Notes: generated by a model not told the origin, from the sequence alone. Shown: positions 28,919 through 40,876, counted from the stretch's first letter. The stretch is DNA of 64,000 nucleotides from Candidula unifasciata (GCA_905116865.2 CAJHNH020000828.1:157706-221705), one strand, 5' to 3'. Translations and numbers: made by a program.

Positions 28919-29124
28919 ATGAGTGAGTACGCTAGACGTATGGCTTACCTCTCATCCAGGATTTTCGGAGAATTGATGAAAGGGACACATGCTAAACAAG
29001 TCAAAGTTGTTACTAACTTCTCCGTTCAGCCTCGCCACAAAAACAACTTCTATGTCAACTATTACCCGCCATACATGAAAATTGAGCTTGCTCTTCAGAA
29101 TTTGCGCTACCATGGTCTCTACAG
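28919..29124 (+). CDS. MRPS33: MRPS33 coding exon 1
   Basis: 68 codons plus two bases, from ATG to TAC AG before GTATGT. The ATG lies 20 bases after a candidate TTGCAG acceptor. Confidence 0.93.
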
Positions 29125-30830
29125 GTATGTCTCAGTTGCATCAATAAAATTATTGGTTTTTGTTTTTCTATAACATTGAATTGCTTGTATTTCCACTATT
29201 TCCCTAATAATCCATAGAGAAAGACAAAGATAACTGTATCTAGGTGTTCATCAGCTGTGAAATCCAGCAAAAAAGTTATGGCTGTTTGTCCACTTCTAGA
29301 CTTTGGTCTTGTTGCAAAAATTGTAGTTGTGCATACACATCAACAGACTGATAGTTGCTTGCTTGTCAGGATGAGCCGCTTCGACTTTCAAGGAAAGACA
29401 CCTAGTTAGTCCCCTTTAATGACATGCTTGTCAGGATGAGCCGCTTTCGACTTTCAAGGAAAGACACCTAGTTAGTCCCCTTTAATGACATGCTTATTAG
29501 GAGGCCATTGGGTCTGTCTTCCCCCCCCCCCCCCTCCCCCCTTTCAAGAAAAAAAAAAAAACCCACAGATTAAAAAAAAAGCCAATTCTTCTCCCCCCCC
29601 CCCCCCCCCCCCCGTCTTTTTCCAAACTTCCAAATTGGGCCTGGAACTCATATTTAAAAAAAAAAGCAAGTAGATATGATGCATGGGAACAATCAGTAGA
29701 GGTACCTTAGAGTTTATCCCCTTTAATGAATGCTTGTCAGGATGAGCCGCTTCGACTTTTCAAGAAAACACACACCAGTTAGCATGCAGCATCGAAGGGC
29801 TGATCACGCATAGGGGTGCCCAGTGTGCAAAGACGTCGTCGATTGTGATAACATAACTTGTAAGTGTATGCACATAAAAGATATATATATATAGTAAAAG
29901 TCCCTTTTTGCACTTGATGTGCGTATAGTGCTAGACCCATATGTTTTAAGACTAGTCAGTGCTTTATGAGTCATGTTGTCAACATCAGCGGAAGCCACTT
30001 TTACTTCCCATGACATTTCCTGGTATCTATTTTAAGCTGTGCCACCTGGGGGTCAAAGTCAGTTGTAGAAATGTTGCTGTTGTGCAGATTCTGTCCTAAG
30101 ACTCTTGAGCTGGCAGACAGGCATTTAACTACAAAGCTAAAGCAGCTCCTTGTATGCACATACCATATTTTTCCATGTATAAGAGATGACCCTTGATTTT
30201 GTAACATAGAATTAAGAAATGAATATTTTAAACACATTTAATGTGTAAGACAACCTTTTCAGCTGTAAAATTACAATATTTCGGAAAACATATGATCTTT
30301 TACACACAAAAATACAGAAACTATGACCATAGACACATGGGAATATCCCTAATAGACCAGACCAAGTCACCATCGTGCACTTACTAACTGGGCAATGCAG
30401 ACTCAAAAAACAAAAACAAATTAGGTATGAGCCAGCTTTCTGCGGGTGTCTTCATACTAAACAGCCCCCAGAAAACATCTCACAAGACCTGTCCTCTTCT
30501 TAGGAGTTGTGACCAAAGTTATGGCCACACCCAATAGACCTGGCAACTGAGCTTTGGGAAAACCTGAGAGATCTTGCTTGAGCTGACATCCCAGGCCTGT
30601 CGTGGATTAAGCGCATGACCAGAGATGACTCAAGATGAAGAAATTTCTTATTGTCTTTTTAGCCTAATGTGACCTCATTTTGGTCTTATATTTTCACTCA
30701 AATCATTTTCAGAGATGAGCATCAAGATTTCAAGGAAGAGATGATACGATTGAGAGCATTGAGAGGAAAAATGAAACCCAAGAAAGGAGAAGGAAAACGA
30801 GCCATGAAAAAAAAGGCAGCTGGTTCTTAA
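28919..30830 (+). CDS. MRPS33: Mitochondrial ribosomal protein S33 (mS33), complete, two coding exons
   Basis: Small-subunit mitoribosome protein. Exon 1 28919-29124 and exon 2 30713-30830 join across AG|A (one arginine codon) to give 107 aa, close to the usual ~106. Seen: N-terminus [18 protein letters not shown], central [19 protein letters not shown], and LYRDEHQDF spanning the junction. The tail is basic and lysine-rich, [14 protein letters not shown], as in animal mS33. Donor GTATGT at 29125; acceptor TTTTCAG at 30712. A possible 5' UTR acceptor ends at 28899, so a non-coding first exon probably lies further upstream, beyond a SINE copy. An AATAAA at 31205-31210 is a suitable poly(A) signal, about 375 nt after the stop. 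The gene is divergent from DRP1, separated by transposon relics. Confidence 0.94.
29245..29785 (+). repeat. Family B fragments with a local triplication and C runs
   Basis: A family B copy whose GCTTGTCAGGATGAGCCGCT to TTAGTCCCCTTTAATGACAT segment recurs at about 29356, 29427 and 29728, separated by C homopolymers (29521-29534, 29595-29613). In the MRPS33 intron. Confidence 0.7.
30000..30135 (-). repeat. SINE family C, minus strand
   Basis: Reverse complement carries TTTGACCCCCAGGTGGCACA and ATACCAGGAAATGTCATGGG then AAGTAAAAGTGGC. In the MRPS33 intron. Confidence 0.55.
30713..30830 (+). CDS. MRPS33: MRPS33 coding exon 2
   Basis: 118 nt after ATTTTCAG; reads [19 protein letters not shown] then the basic tail and TAA at 30828-30830. 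Confidence 0.92.
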
Positions 30831-31204
30831 TTATTTGCTTAATGTGTTTATTTTTTTAAATCTAGAATAGTTTTGTTTGGATATAAATGCATTATTTGTA
30901 GTAACTTTTGAAGTGAGCGTTTAAAAAAAAAAAATATTTTGTGAAAGTGGTACGGTTTATGAAAAATTGTTATGTATAGAAGAATGCTGGAGTCTCACTG
31001 CCTTTTGTGAATATTGTTTTGGTATGCTTACTTTGAATAGCGTAGTGAACATGTGGATAAATTGTTCAGTCCCTTTTTGGTTTGCTATTACAACCATCCC
31101 ACCTCCCAAAAATTATATTGGATAGTTTGGCTTAAACATGTGAATGAATAACTATTTGTGTTTGATGTACTGTTTGTCCGAGTAATCATATGGAAATATT
31201 TCAA

Positions 31205-31210
31205 AATAAA
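31205..31210 (+). terminator. Candidate poly(A) signal of MRPS33
   Basis: AATAAA followed by a GT/T-rich stretch (TGTGTGTTGTTTAC) about 25 bases on, a normal arrangement for 3' end formation. Confidence 0.6.
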
Positions 31211-31315
31211 GGGTCATAAAAATTGATTTGAAATGTGTGTTGTTTACTTTTAAAATAATACATCTAAATATTTGCCAATTTATGTGTCGGTGGGGTGTTT
31301 AATTTACTCTGTTTT

Positions 31316-31545
31316 TTTTCTGTGGCTTAAGCATAATTCTGAGGTGTTGGGTTCTATCCCAGTTCGTGATTTGGCAGCAGACTGCCTTGTGTTGATTTTG
31401 ACAGTGGTCTTAAGAGCGAACTATTGAGAAAACAGTGGCAAACTACTGAACATAAAATTCCTCGGTGAAATCACAAACAGCCAAAAACACGTTGGGGTTG
31501 GTGGCTGTAACATCCTGCAAAGGATACACAGCTAACTTTTTTGTT
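31316..31545 (+). repeat. tRNA-derived SINE family D
   Basis: tRNA-like head (TGTGGCTTAAGCATAATTCT, GGGTTCTATCCCAG as B box) and a tail TTGGGGTTGGTGGCTGTAAC ATCCTGCAAAGGATACA. Second full copy at 60222-60445; tail only at 50274-50345. Starts about 100 bases after the MRPS33 poly(A) signal. Confidence 0.7.
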
Positions 31546-31639
31546 GTTAGTTTAAAGAGATATAACATTAATAATCACAAAAGCATTGCTGAGGGAAAAT
31601 ATTTTATTCTGTACTACCCATGCCTGTTATGAGATTTAA

Positions 31640-32030
31640 AACCACCATGATTCCTACGCCACCTGTAAAAGAACCAGTGTCGACTTACGCCAGATCTAAC
31701 TATATACCAATTTAAATGCACCTGTAACGCTGCATATGTGGGCAGAACTGATCGACGACTGGAGAAACAGGTTGCTGAACATATTCCACTATGGGTGGTA
31801 AAAGCAAGGCAGAACACTAACACCTCAGAACATCGAATCAGGTGACTGGTCGACAAAATCCATCATCAGCAATTGCGTGCCATATTCTAAATTCCGGTCA
31901 CATCAACAGGGATGATGCATTTCGAATTATTTACAATTCGGCCAACCGTAGATTACTCCGATACGCGGAAGCTACCGCGATCAGCCAGTTGAAACCAGAT
32001 CTCTGTAGGCAGAAAGAAATGGTCAGTTAA
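31640..32030 (+). pseudogene. Penelope-like element, GIY-YIG endonuclease fragment
   Basis: Two frames joined by a frameshift: FKCTCNAAYVGRTDRRLEKQ then VAEHIPLWV, followed by AIACHILNSGHINRDDAFRI, IYNSANRRLLRYAEATAISQ and LKPDLCRQKEMVS. The YVGRT..RL..R.EH block, H..SGH and the LRYAEA.AI..LKP ending are typical of the C-terminal GIY-YIG domain of Penelope-like retroelements. No reverse transcriptase part is present. Confidence 0.8.
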
Positions 32031-32034
32031 TAAT

Positions 32035-32156
32035 GAACATCACAGCACTCGGGACATTCTTATAAGCGCTCTGTCCTCATCTTCAGCGGCAAGCAAAGAG
32101 TATCAGTTCTGATGGTACCAGAAACTGTCTGATTGTACATTCCTCTCACATTTTTA
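32035..32156 (-). pseudogene. I-type retrotransposon C-terminal scrap
   Basis: Minus-strand NVRGMYNQTVSGTIRTDTLC LPLKMRTERL corresponds to ARQMLNQNATCTISIGTLRW LLKIGTERL at 11920. It lies end to end with the Penelope-like fragment. Confidence 0.65.
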
Positions 32157-33300
32157 TTGATCCCTGTGTGGGTTCCGGGGACCCATTGTAAGGAAAACAA
32201 GAATAGACCCATTGTAAGGAAAACAAGAATAGACCCATTGTAAGGAAAACAAGAATAGACCCATTGTAGGGAAAACAAGAATAGACCCATTGTAAGGAAA
32301 ACAAGAATAGACCCATTGTAGGGAAAACAAGAATAGACCCATTGTAGGGAAAACAAGAATAGACCCATTGTAATGAAAACAAGAATAGACCCATTGTAGG
32401 GAAAACAAGAATAAACCCAGAAAACAAGAATAGACCCATTGTAGGGAAAAACAAGGGAAAAATAGACCCATTGTAAGGAAAAACAAGAATAAGACCCATT
32501 GTAGGGAAACAAGAAAAGAACCATTGTAGGGAAAACAAGAATAGACCCATTGTAAGGAAAACAAGAATAGACCCATTGTAAGGGAAACAAGAAAAGAACC
32601 ATTGTAGGGAAAACAAGAATAGACCCATTGTAAGGAAAACAAGAATAGACCCATTGTAAGGGAAACAAGAATAGAACCATTGTAGGGAAAACAAGAATAG
32701 ACCCATTGTAGGGAAAACAAGAATAGACCCATTGTAGGGAAAACAAGAATAGACCCATTGTAAGGAAAACAAGAATAGACCCATTGTAAGGAAAACAAGA
32801 ATAGACCCATTGTAGGGAAAACAAGAATAGACCCATTGTAAGGGAAACAAGAATAGAACCATTGTAGGGAAAACAAGAATAGACCCATTGTAGGGAAAAC
32901 AAGAATAGACTCATTGTAAGGAAAACAAGAATAGACCCATTGTAGAGAAAACAAGAATAGACCCATTGTAGGGAAAACAAGAATAGACCCATTGTAGATA
33001 AAACAAGAATAGACCCATTGTAGGGAAAACAAGACACCCATTGTAAGGAAAACAAGAATAGACCCACTGCCTACCCAAAAGCATGTCGTAAGTCAATTAA
33101 TTGGGAGCTTTCTTCGAAGTCAGAGTGCATTTGCCTGAGAGGCAAGGAATCAACAGTCTGCACACATATGAATCAGATCTGTAAAACAGATGCACACACA
33201 ACACTCGGGTTCTGGAACGGGACTACAGTCAAAAAGTGGACGAACAACCAGAAATTTCCGCCAAAGTTAACAGCAGGTGAACAAAGAAGAAGAAGAGGAA
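32156..33300 (-). repeat. Family B copy containing an expanded 26-bp minisatellite
   Basis: Both ends of one minus-strand family B copy are present (TGTGTGGGTTCCGGGGACCC at the left; CCCACTGCCTACCCAAAAGC to ACAGCAGGTGAACAAAGAAG at the right), but the CCATTGTAAGGAAAACAAGA ATAGAC piece between them is repeated. Confidence 0.85.
32187..33066 (-). repeat. 26-bp minisatellite, ~34 copies
   Basis: Unit CCATTGTAGGGAAAACAAGA plus ATAGAC, with G/A variants and a few small deletions near 32415-32520. Several 200-335-residue frames ([18 protein letters not shown]) across it are artefacts. Confidence 0.97.
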
Positions 33301-33309
33301 GATTTCGCT

Positions 33310-33665
33310 TGAGTGCCATTCTCCTCAGACCGTGGTGAGATATTTGTGCCTCCGCACTGTTGACTCGCTCGCCAAGGGCCATCACAACATCTAGCTTGTC
33401 ATGTGTCAGTTCACCTCTAAGCTGCGCAGACTGGCCAGTCTATCTGCCTGTTTGTTTCCAAACACACCAGCAAGACCTGGAGAAAATATGCACACAACTA
33501 CCCCTGACGTCTGAAGCAATGCTTGCCATCCTGCACGGAGCATGCCTGTCTCCACCCTTCTCAATATACTCTGTGAGTCAGTTACAGTTATGACATGCAT
33601 GTACAGCTGATTATGAAGCCAGCTGAAAGCGACAGTGACTGCCTCCACCTCCATTTTTAAATTAT
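33310..33665 (-). pseudogene. RNase H fragment of I-type retrotransposon
   Basis: Minus-strand MEVEAVTVAFSWLHNQLYMH, VITVTDSQSILRRVETGMLR, CIFSPGLAGVFGNKQADRLA: RNase H motifs collinear with 11530-11760, 82 codons open. More of the same element may run to about 33990 in broken form. Confidence 0.8.
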
Positions 33666-34337
33666 ACGTGATATCAAATGCTTGGCTGTTGCACTAAGCT
33701 ACTTCCATTCACTTTTCTGTATGAACTTTGTCTGCCTCCCAACACAGAGTCATCACATCACCTGGGCAGAGACTGTCATAAATTATTTGTTGAACTTCTG
33801 ATTCTGCAGCAGTCTCTGCACTCACGACCTAAAGTGATTAGAATCCTAAACAAGTCTAATTCTTGTCGCCCAAATTTATCAAGCCTGCACACATGTTTAA
33901 TTGTGTCTTCAGCTTGCACCATCCAAGATCTTCCTTTTTTTCAGTCTGTGACCCTTAGCTCTACCTGGGGCTTCATGAAAATTAAATCAAGCTAAATTCC
34001 ATTGATCATATGTGTTGCTGCACAGTGTTTAACCCTCTCGTCCTTGAAGTGTAAAACCCAGCGCTTCCAGTTTGTCCCCCACAATATGTATATGTACCTT
34101 TTCAATGGTGTTATAGGAATTTGTTTATTAGAAATCCTGCTAACAGCTTTGCTTCTATTTTTCTAGGGCAACTTTTTATTAGGCCATGCATGAGCCTAGT
34201 TACTAAAAATAGCCTTGGGGGGGGGGGGGTATCGTGGAAAATGTCTATGAATATTTAGACACCGGAATTTCCAGTTAGTTACAGTGGTTACTGAAGGCCG
34301 GATCACAAGGTCAAGAAGGAGTCACGCTAAACATTTT

Positions 34338-34481
34338 TTAACTCTTTAAGTCCCAAGGAACGCATCATAGTTCACAAGTTCCTACCTAGAAGCCCAGTGA
34401 ATGCAAGATGCACCCATTTTACGTCTCTCTTGACTACACCTTAGGCCTCTGTTGCTAAACCCCCGGTAATCAAAGAGTTAA
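34338..34481. mobile_element. Short TTAA-flanked inverted-repeat element
   Basis: 144 bp from TTAACTCTTTAAGTCCC to a right end AATCAAAGAGTTAA. TTAA at both ends suggests a piggyBac-type MITE. A related copy in opposite orientation is at 39117-39280. Confidence 0.5.
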
Positions 34482-34955
34482 AGGTCAGAGAGGTGTAACC
34501 TGGTAAAGTTCTCTGCCTCATTAATATTTATAATATTGATTACTTCCGTTATTTTGTAGCCAATGAAATGTTGATTTGATCCATACGTGGAATTGTTATG
34601 CATTTGCTTTGGCAAAAGGATCAAAGGGCGGGGTATAAATTTTGTAACCAAAAAGATCATTTAGGAGTCTTTGTGACCTCCATGGCTTTAAAAAAGCCAC
34701 GTTGATGTCAAACGTTCCCGTAAACCTCAGTTATGTTATCACAATCATCTTAGCATCATTGGGCTTCACAATGATTGCTCAGTCCTCCGATGCAGCAGCC
34801 ACTCCAAGATACCTCTACTGATTGTTGATTATAGTGTCTTCTGTCTTCACCTCGAAGACGACACAGACGTGCTTAACCAAGCTTAACTCCTTGGTCACAC
34901 AGTCATGTTAGTGTTTGAAATTTGCCATTATTCCCCCCAACCTAGTCCATACAGC
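34482..34955. other. Intergenic, nothing recognised
   Basis: No exon or repeat family identified on either strand. Confidence 0.35.
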
Positions 34956-34959
34956 GTTA

Positions 34960-35225
34960 ATCTTCTTCTTCTTCGCGTTCACCGGCTTTAAACTTTGGCG
35001 GAAAGTCCTGGCTGTTTGTCCACTTCTTTACTCTAGTCCTGTTCCAGAACCTGAGTTTTGCGTGAACATCCGTTTCACAGGTCTGACTCATTTGCATGCA
35101 GACTGTTGGTTCCTTGCCTCTCAGGCAGATGTACTCCAACTTCGAAGGAAGTTACCAATTAGTGGACTCTTATGACATGCTTTTGTGTAGGCAGTGGGTC
35201 TATTCTTGTTTTCCCCACAATGGAA
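34960..35225 (+). repeat. Interspersed repeat family B, good reference copy
   Basis: CTTCTTCTTCTTCGCGTTCA, CCGGCTTTAAACTTTGGCGG, TGCATGCAGACTGTTGGTTC, CTTGCCTCTCAGGCAGATGT, GGCAGTGGGTCTATTCTTGT TTTCCCCACAATGG. No tRNA-type promoter is obvious, so the class is open. Confidence 0.85.
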
Positions 35226-35229
35226 ATCA

Positions 35230-35855
35230 CATTGGAAGCCATGTTTCTTAGTATGCTCCGTTAATAACCTGGACGGACTAATTTCGAATAGATTTATGTA
35301 ACAATGTAATGAAATGTTATTTAGTTCGACGTTAGTCTACCAAAACAAAGTAGGTCAGTTTTCATTGACAAGTTTCTTGGGCTGGTCCACTTTCTTGGAA
35401 GTTATGGGTGTGTCCTGCTCTCTTGTTTGGTTTCTTTAATGTCTTGCATTAACGTTTTCATTCCGAGAAATCTAATGCTTGTAACACAGGTTTCAACACT
35501 CTCTAGGGAAGTTGTGTTAGACTCAACTTGTCCTTGTTTTTGGAGAGTTAAAAGCGCTGCCGTGCTGAAATATGGAAGACACGATATCAACAGTATTGCG
35601 GAAAACCCTTGTCACTTTGTGACAAGGTAGCATGCCTCAAGGTCGACCAATCAGAAGTGAGCTAGGGTGAAGGTTGACAAATCAGAAGTAAGCTGGAGTG
35701 TGAGAGTATGTAAATGGGCGGACTAACTCAAACTAACCGAAATGTTATATTTAGGACAAACAATAAGCATGCGATGCATTGGTTGGTCCGGCATGGGTAG
35801 GTGCTGCCCAGTGTGGATGTCAGTGACATTTTCTTCCATCTTGATACTTGATTAT
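35230..35855. other. Intergenic, nothing recognised
   Basis: No gene or element identified. Contains a short direct repeat (GACAAATCAGAAGTAAGCTG type) near 35643-35700. Confidence 0.35.
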
Positions 35856-35859
35856 CTTC

Positions 35860-36300
35860 ATTCACGCAACTGTATCATTGTATGATTGTCTTCATTCATA
35901 CAAATGTATCATGGTATGATTGTCTTCATTCACACAACTGTATCATTGTGCCATTTTCTTCATTCACACCGCTATGTCCCTGCTTGATTGTATGTGCACC
36001 CTATATCCTTGCCTGACTGTCTTACCTCTGTATTGCCGTCTGATTGTTTTAGTTCACACCACTTTACCATTGTGTTAGTTCACACCACCGTACTATTGTC
36101 TGGCTGTTTGAGTTCACACCACCGTACTATTGTATGGCTGTTTGAGTTCACACCACCGTACTATTGTCTGGCTGTTTGAGTCCACACCACCGTACTATTG
36201 TCTGGCTGTTTGAGTCCACACCACCGTACTATTGTCTGGCTGTTTGTCCACACCACCGTACTATTGTCTGGCTGTTTGTCCACACCACTGTAACACTAGA
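35860..36300 (+). repeat. Two adjoining minisatellites (~40-bp and ~34-bp units)
   Basis: 35860-35985: three imperfect units around CATTCACACAACTGTATCAT. 36058-36300: about seven units of CACCACCGTACTATTGTCTG GCTGTTTGAGTCCA, the last ones shortened by three bases. Confidence 0.85.
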
Positions 36301-36339
36301 AAACCTTTATGTGTAGAAGCTAGACTTTTGGCCTAAGAA

Positions 36340-36560
36340 TTTTAAAAAATCATGGATTTGGGTTCTGACAGAGGTGGACTTTTTCCCCTTTCAAAACTGA
36401 CTTTGGCGCCAGGTCGACCCAGCCTTGAGTGGGTACCAGGTATAGTCCTGGGAAGTAAAGGCGGTTGGTATGCTGTTGACCCATCATCCACCGAGTGCCG
36501 ATCGGTCTAGCCCTGAATGCTCAATACACTTGAAGGCGTGGAAAATGGACCTTTACCCTG
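36340..36560 (+). repeat. SINE family C
   Basis: AAACTGACTTTGGCGCCAGG, TCGACCCAGCCTTGAGTGGG, TACCAGGTATAGTCCTGGGA and AGTAAAGGCGGTTGGTATGC. Body only; head degraded. Confidence 0.65.
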
Positions 36561-36779
36561 ACATTGGCTGACCGCTGTTTTGTTCCCGCCAGTTGCTAGA
36601 TATGTTATCCCTCTCTGTCCCAGTTACTATTCTGTCCCATAATGCTTCACACTGACCTATTTACGTTATTTCCTTCTATCGTGTGCAGTCCTTTCAATAT
36701 CATCCTCAAGGCTCGCTTCATCATTTGTCTACCCGCCCATCTATCCCACCATACTCCTCCATTCACCCCACCATCCACG

Positions 36780-37285
<506 letters not shown>

Positions 37286-37844
37286 CGGCCTACCTGCCTG
37301 TCTGTTGTATTTTTGTTCGTTAGCACAGGCACCACTCTTATTCCATGAGATGGACCGATGTCATCCCCACGACCCAACCCGGGTCACGCTTTATTGGCCA
37401 ACCCCTCCCTCCCTCTTTAGACACTCAGTGTACGCTGTTTGAGGGCGTCTACTCCGTCCATTTCCTCGTTATAGTGAACCCGTTCTTTTCTCCCCGTCCG
37501 TGCGTTGGATGATAAACACTCCAGTACCTGTCGTGACATCTTTTTGAAGGAAGTTTTTAGCCAGGGACACAAATGAGTATCATTTATTTTGTACATTAGT
37601 CCCATGTAGTCACTTTATAGTTAGAGCATATTTGTGTATGTGTACTGTATTGTTCTTTATGTGCTGATGAAGGCTAATCGCCGCAACGTCCTTTGTTTGT
37701 TTATTGTGATCGATTTGGTAAAGCTTACATAAACTGTTTGTTTTTTCTTACCAACTTTTTCTCTTCCCTATAATTTCCTAACCCTTTACAAACCTCTTTA
37801 GAGAGAGACATGGTGTTGTATTCAAACTGATGAAAGGGGCACAA

Positions 37845-38175
37845 CAGACTTCGTTAACATATGTTCAAACTTGTCGTTAACATATGTTCAAACTTGTCGG
37901 TGTAGGAAACACGGAGACGTGGCACCCGAAAATGCTGAGCATGTGCTCCAACACTGTCAACTGTATGCTGACAACAGAGACGCAATCTGGTCTGTCCCAA
38001 CCACAATGAAGACAAAACTGTATGGTACACGAGAAGATGTGGATTGCACGATAGCTTTCGTAAAGGCTACCGGCCTCCTGATATAAGGTTTCTGACAGAA
38101 GGATCGAAGAAGAACAAAGTTTATAAAATCCAGCTTAAAAAATTTGGCCTGTCTCGTGAACGTTCGATTTAGAGT
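37845..38175 (+). pseudogene. Retrotransposon C-terminal fragment
   Basis: CRKHGDVAPENAEHVLQHCQ, LYADNRDAIWS and TKLYGTREDVDCTIAFVKAT GLLI resemble the cysteine/histidine-rich end (C..H..C) after RNase H in I/Jockey-type elements. Confidence 0.6.
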
Positions 38176-38670
38176 TTCTCTGTATCGTCCATTTGTGTCC
38201 CATTTCAGTGCCTGAATGGTGATGCGATGCTCTTTTCTTCTCAGAAGGTACTCAGTATCGCGTCACTTTTTTTCGTGTGTTCGTGTCTATTGGGTTAAAC
38301 AAGATATTGTTGTTAAATTACTACTACCATCTTTTTTGTCTTATACTTTCGAATACCAGTGATTCTGTCCCACACAGTTAATACATTACACCTTAGCAGT
38401 CCTAAACAAACAGTATATTTATAAGCTCATTCTAATTCACGTAATCATTATGGTAACACAAAAGTGTTAAAACTAATTTTAAGGAACATTATAGGCGATA
38501 GTGTGCAAACAGTTATCACTGTAAATACGACGAAAACGTGTCTAGATAAAATGATACAAATAGGAGGACCAGAGAATCTGTAGTCATCCCGTTTTTGGGG
38601 GAAAAGGCAAGACAAACACAATGTCTAGAAAGAATGGTGTAAATGTTTGTAACTAGAGATTCTCAATGCT
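38176..38670. other. Intergenic, nothing recognised
   Basis: No exon or known repeat seen. Confidence 0.35.
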
Positions 38671-38846
38671 TAGAGCGGTGGTTTTCAACTTGACGGTGCG
38701 CCCCATGAGAAAAGGAGAAGAAAAAGAGGGGGGGGGGGAACAAGAGAGTTTCAAGGGGCCTCATGCAATTTTGAAATTGAGTGCATTTGTATACATTAAA
38801 CAATTTTAATTTTAATTATAAATGAAATATTTGTGAAAGCTGAATT

Positions 38847-38847
<1 letters not shown>

Positions 38848-38879
<32 letters not shown>
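38848..38879 (+). repeat. A32 tract
   Basis: Uninterrupted A run; no retroelement end recognised directly before it. Confidence 0.7.
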
Positions 38880-38880
<1 letters not shown>

Positions 38881-38929
38881 CGCAGGACGTTTTTTATGAG
38901 TTTGTACATCTGCCACAAAAACAATATAT

Positions 38930-39112
38930 TCTTCTTCTTCTTCTTCGCGTTCACCAGCTGTAAACTCTGGCGGCAGGTCCACTACTGAACTGCAGTCCTG
39001 CTAGAGAACCTGAGTGTTGCGTGTGCATCAGTTTTACAGATCTCATTCTCTTGAATGCAGACTGTTGGTTCCTTGCCTCTCCGGCAGATGCACTCCGACT
39101 TCAAAGGAACAA
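38930..39112 (+). repeat. Interspersed repeat family B, 3'-truncated
   Basis: CTTCTTCTTCTTCGCGTTCA to CAGATGCACTCCGACTTCAA AGGAA, then interrupted by the TTAA element at 39117. Confidence 0.8.
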
Positions 39113-39116
39113 TCTA

Positions 39117-39280
39117 TTAATTCTCTGAGTCCCAGGGAGTTTATCATCAGAGGCCCAAATGGGTAGTCAAGAAAGACGTAAAACCAACGCATCTTGCGTT
39201 CGTTGGACCTCTATGTAGGAACCTATGAAAGTATGATGCGTTCCTTGGGACTTCCATGAGTCCCAAGGAACGCATCTAAT
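39117..39280. mobile_element. TTAA-type short element, second copy
   Basis: TTAATTCTCTGAGTCCCAGG ... CAAGATGCGTTGG-type interior (reverse complement of 34338-34481), ending in a palindrome ATGCGTTCCTTGGGACTT / GAGTCCCAAGGAACGCAT. The right TTAA is not conserved. Confidence 0.45.
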
Positions 39281-39360
39281 CTAGGTTAACGTGTGTACTT
39301 AATAATAGGTTAAGTGGGAAGGGGGGCATGTGGGCTTGTCATATTTGTGTGTATATATAT

Positions 39361-39480
39361 TAGGGCTGTACCGAATATTCGCTTCGTAGTCGCTTCGGGG
39401 CCGAATAGTTGACCGAATGACTATTCGGTATTCGGCCGAATAGTTGCGGTCGGGCCGAATACGAATAGTGGTTACCTTAC
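39361..39480. repeat. CCGAATA-rich inverted motif
   Basis: GGGCTGTACCGAATATTCGC then ACTATTCGGTATTCGGCCGA ATA, a short inverted-repeat motif often seen at hAT-type ends. The far end is not found. Confidence 0.35.
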
Positions 39481-39649
39481 ATTCATTTCTGCATACACTG
39501 CGATGGACTGAAATAAGTTTGTAGTAGCGGGAAAAATGCGACCCGGTTGCGTGGTACAGCATCTGGCAAGATCCCGCCTGCTGACTCGACCGAGGCATTA
39601 CAGCAAAGGTTCTCAAACTGGGTGCGTATGCCAAGGGTGCCGGGGCGAA

Positions 39650-39900
39650 AATCAAGAAAAGTCGGCTATAAATTGTAACATTATTAAAGAAGACATAAAG
39701 ATACTTGAGATACTTTCCTCGCCACTGTCGAAAAGAGCACAGGCGACAGGCAATACCTGCATTTTATAAAATAAAGAACATCTTATGCAATACATCTTTG
39801 CCATTGAAGGTTAGAAAAATAATTCTTGCTTGCTACTATTTTTCTCCTATTTTTCCAGTTTTAACATATGGTTGTAAGTCCTGGACTATGTTATATTTAT
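39650..39900 (+). pseudogene. RTE-like retrotransposon fragment
   Basis: KIKNILCNTSLPLKVRKIIL ACYYFSP and LTYGCKSWTML match the post-RT block of the family also at 53156-53446. Confidence 0.65.
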
Positions 39901-39902
39901 AT

Positions 39903-39903
<1 letters not shown>

Positions 39904-39991
<88 letters not shown>

Positions 39992-40035
39992 AAACACACA
40001 CATATACATTTATATATATGTGTGTGTATATACAA

Positions 40036-40066
<31 letters not shown>

Positions 40067-40072
40067 TATATA
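39904..40072 (+). repeat. (AT)n/(GT)n/(AC)n microsatellite
   Basis: AT run 39904-39954, GT run 39955-39987, then mixed ATACA/CA repeats. Confidence 0.95.
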
Positions 40073-40088
40073 TATAAAATTATAATTA

Positions 40089-40375
40089 TCATGAAGCAGG
40101 TCCTTTGCAGAACGTCGCTCTCATCATGGTCTGCTTGAAAGAAACTCCGTCTCTCGCCAGTTCTTCCACCTTATGTACTTTCATACACAAGAAGTCACTT
40201 ATATCCTGTGCCCATCTTCGTGTTGGTCGGTCCCTGCCCCTCCTTTCTAGTACTAAGCCTTCTGCTATAATTTTTTCCAATCCGTTGTGGCGCTTGATCC
40301 GACCAAAATATTTCAGCTTCCGAGACAGGATGAAGTTTATTAGCCAATCTTTCTTGATGTTCAGATCTTTCAAGA
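40089..40375 (-). pseudogene. Non-LTR retrotransposon C-terminal fragment
   Basis: 94 open codons: [40 protein letters not shown] then ATFCKGPAS, the complete tail of an RTE/endonuclease-type ORF. Confidence 0.75.
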
Positions 40376-40377
40376 TG

Positions 40378-40511
<134 letters not shown>

Positions 40512-40876
40512 GAGTGCTATCTGAAAACATTCTGAAAACCACTGGTCTAGAGCATAGACAAGAAGAAGTTATAATCAAACTAAAATTGACACCATTATTA
40601 CTGGAAATTTGCTCCAGCTACTGAGGATGTGGATGAAGCGTTTACGGAAAAGCCCTGTTTGCTGTAATGTTCGGCTCTTGACAAGCACACGAACAACACT
40701 TGAGACTCCAAACACTAAACGTATCACCTTCAAGAATTACTAAATCAAGTATTTTGCCAGGTCGCAATTGGACGGAACAATTTATGTTACTACGTGACCT
40801 CTGGCAGTAGACATTCTGCAGGAGGTCGTGTGTTACCAGAACACCGCGCACTTATTTTGGAAACATTGGTTCAAAC

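Noticed and set aside
32060..33067. 238-335-residue [16 protein letters not shown] frames
   Set aside because: Translations of the 26-bp minisatellite.
39361..39480. Complete hAT element from the CCGAATATTCG motif
   Set aside because: Only one end is visible and no transposase or second end could be paired with confidence.
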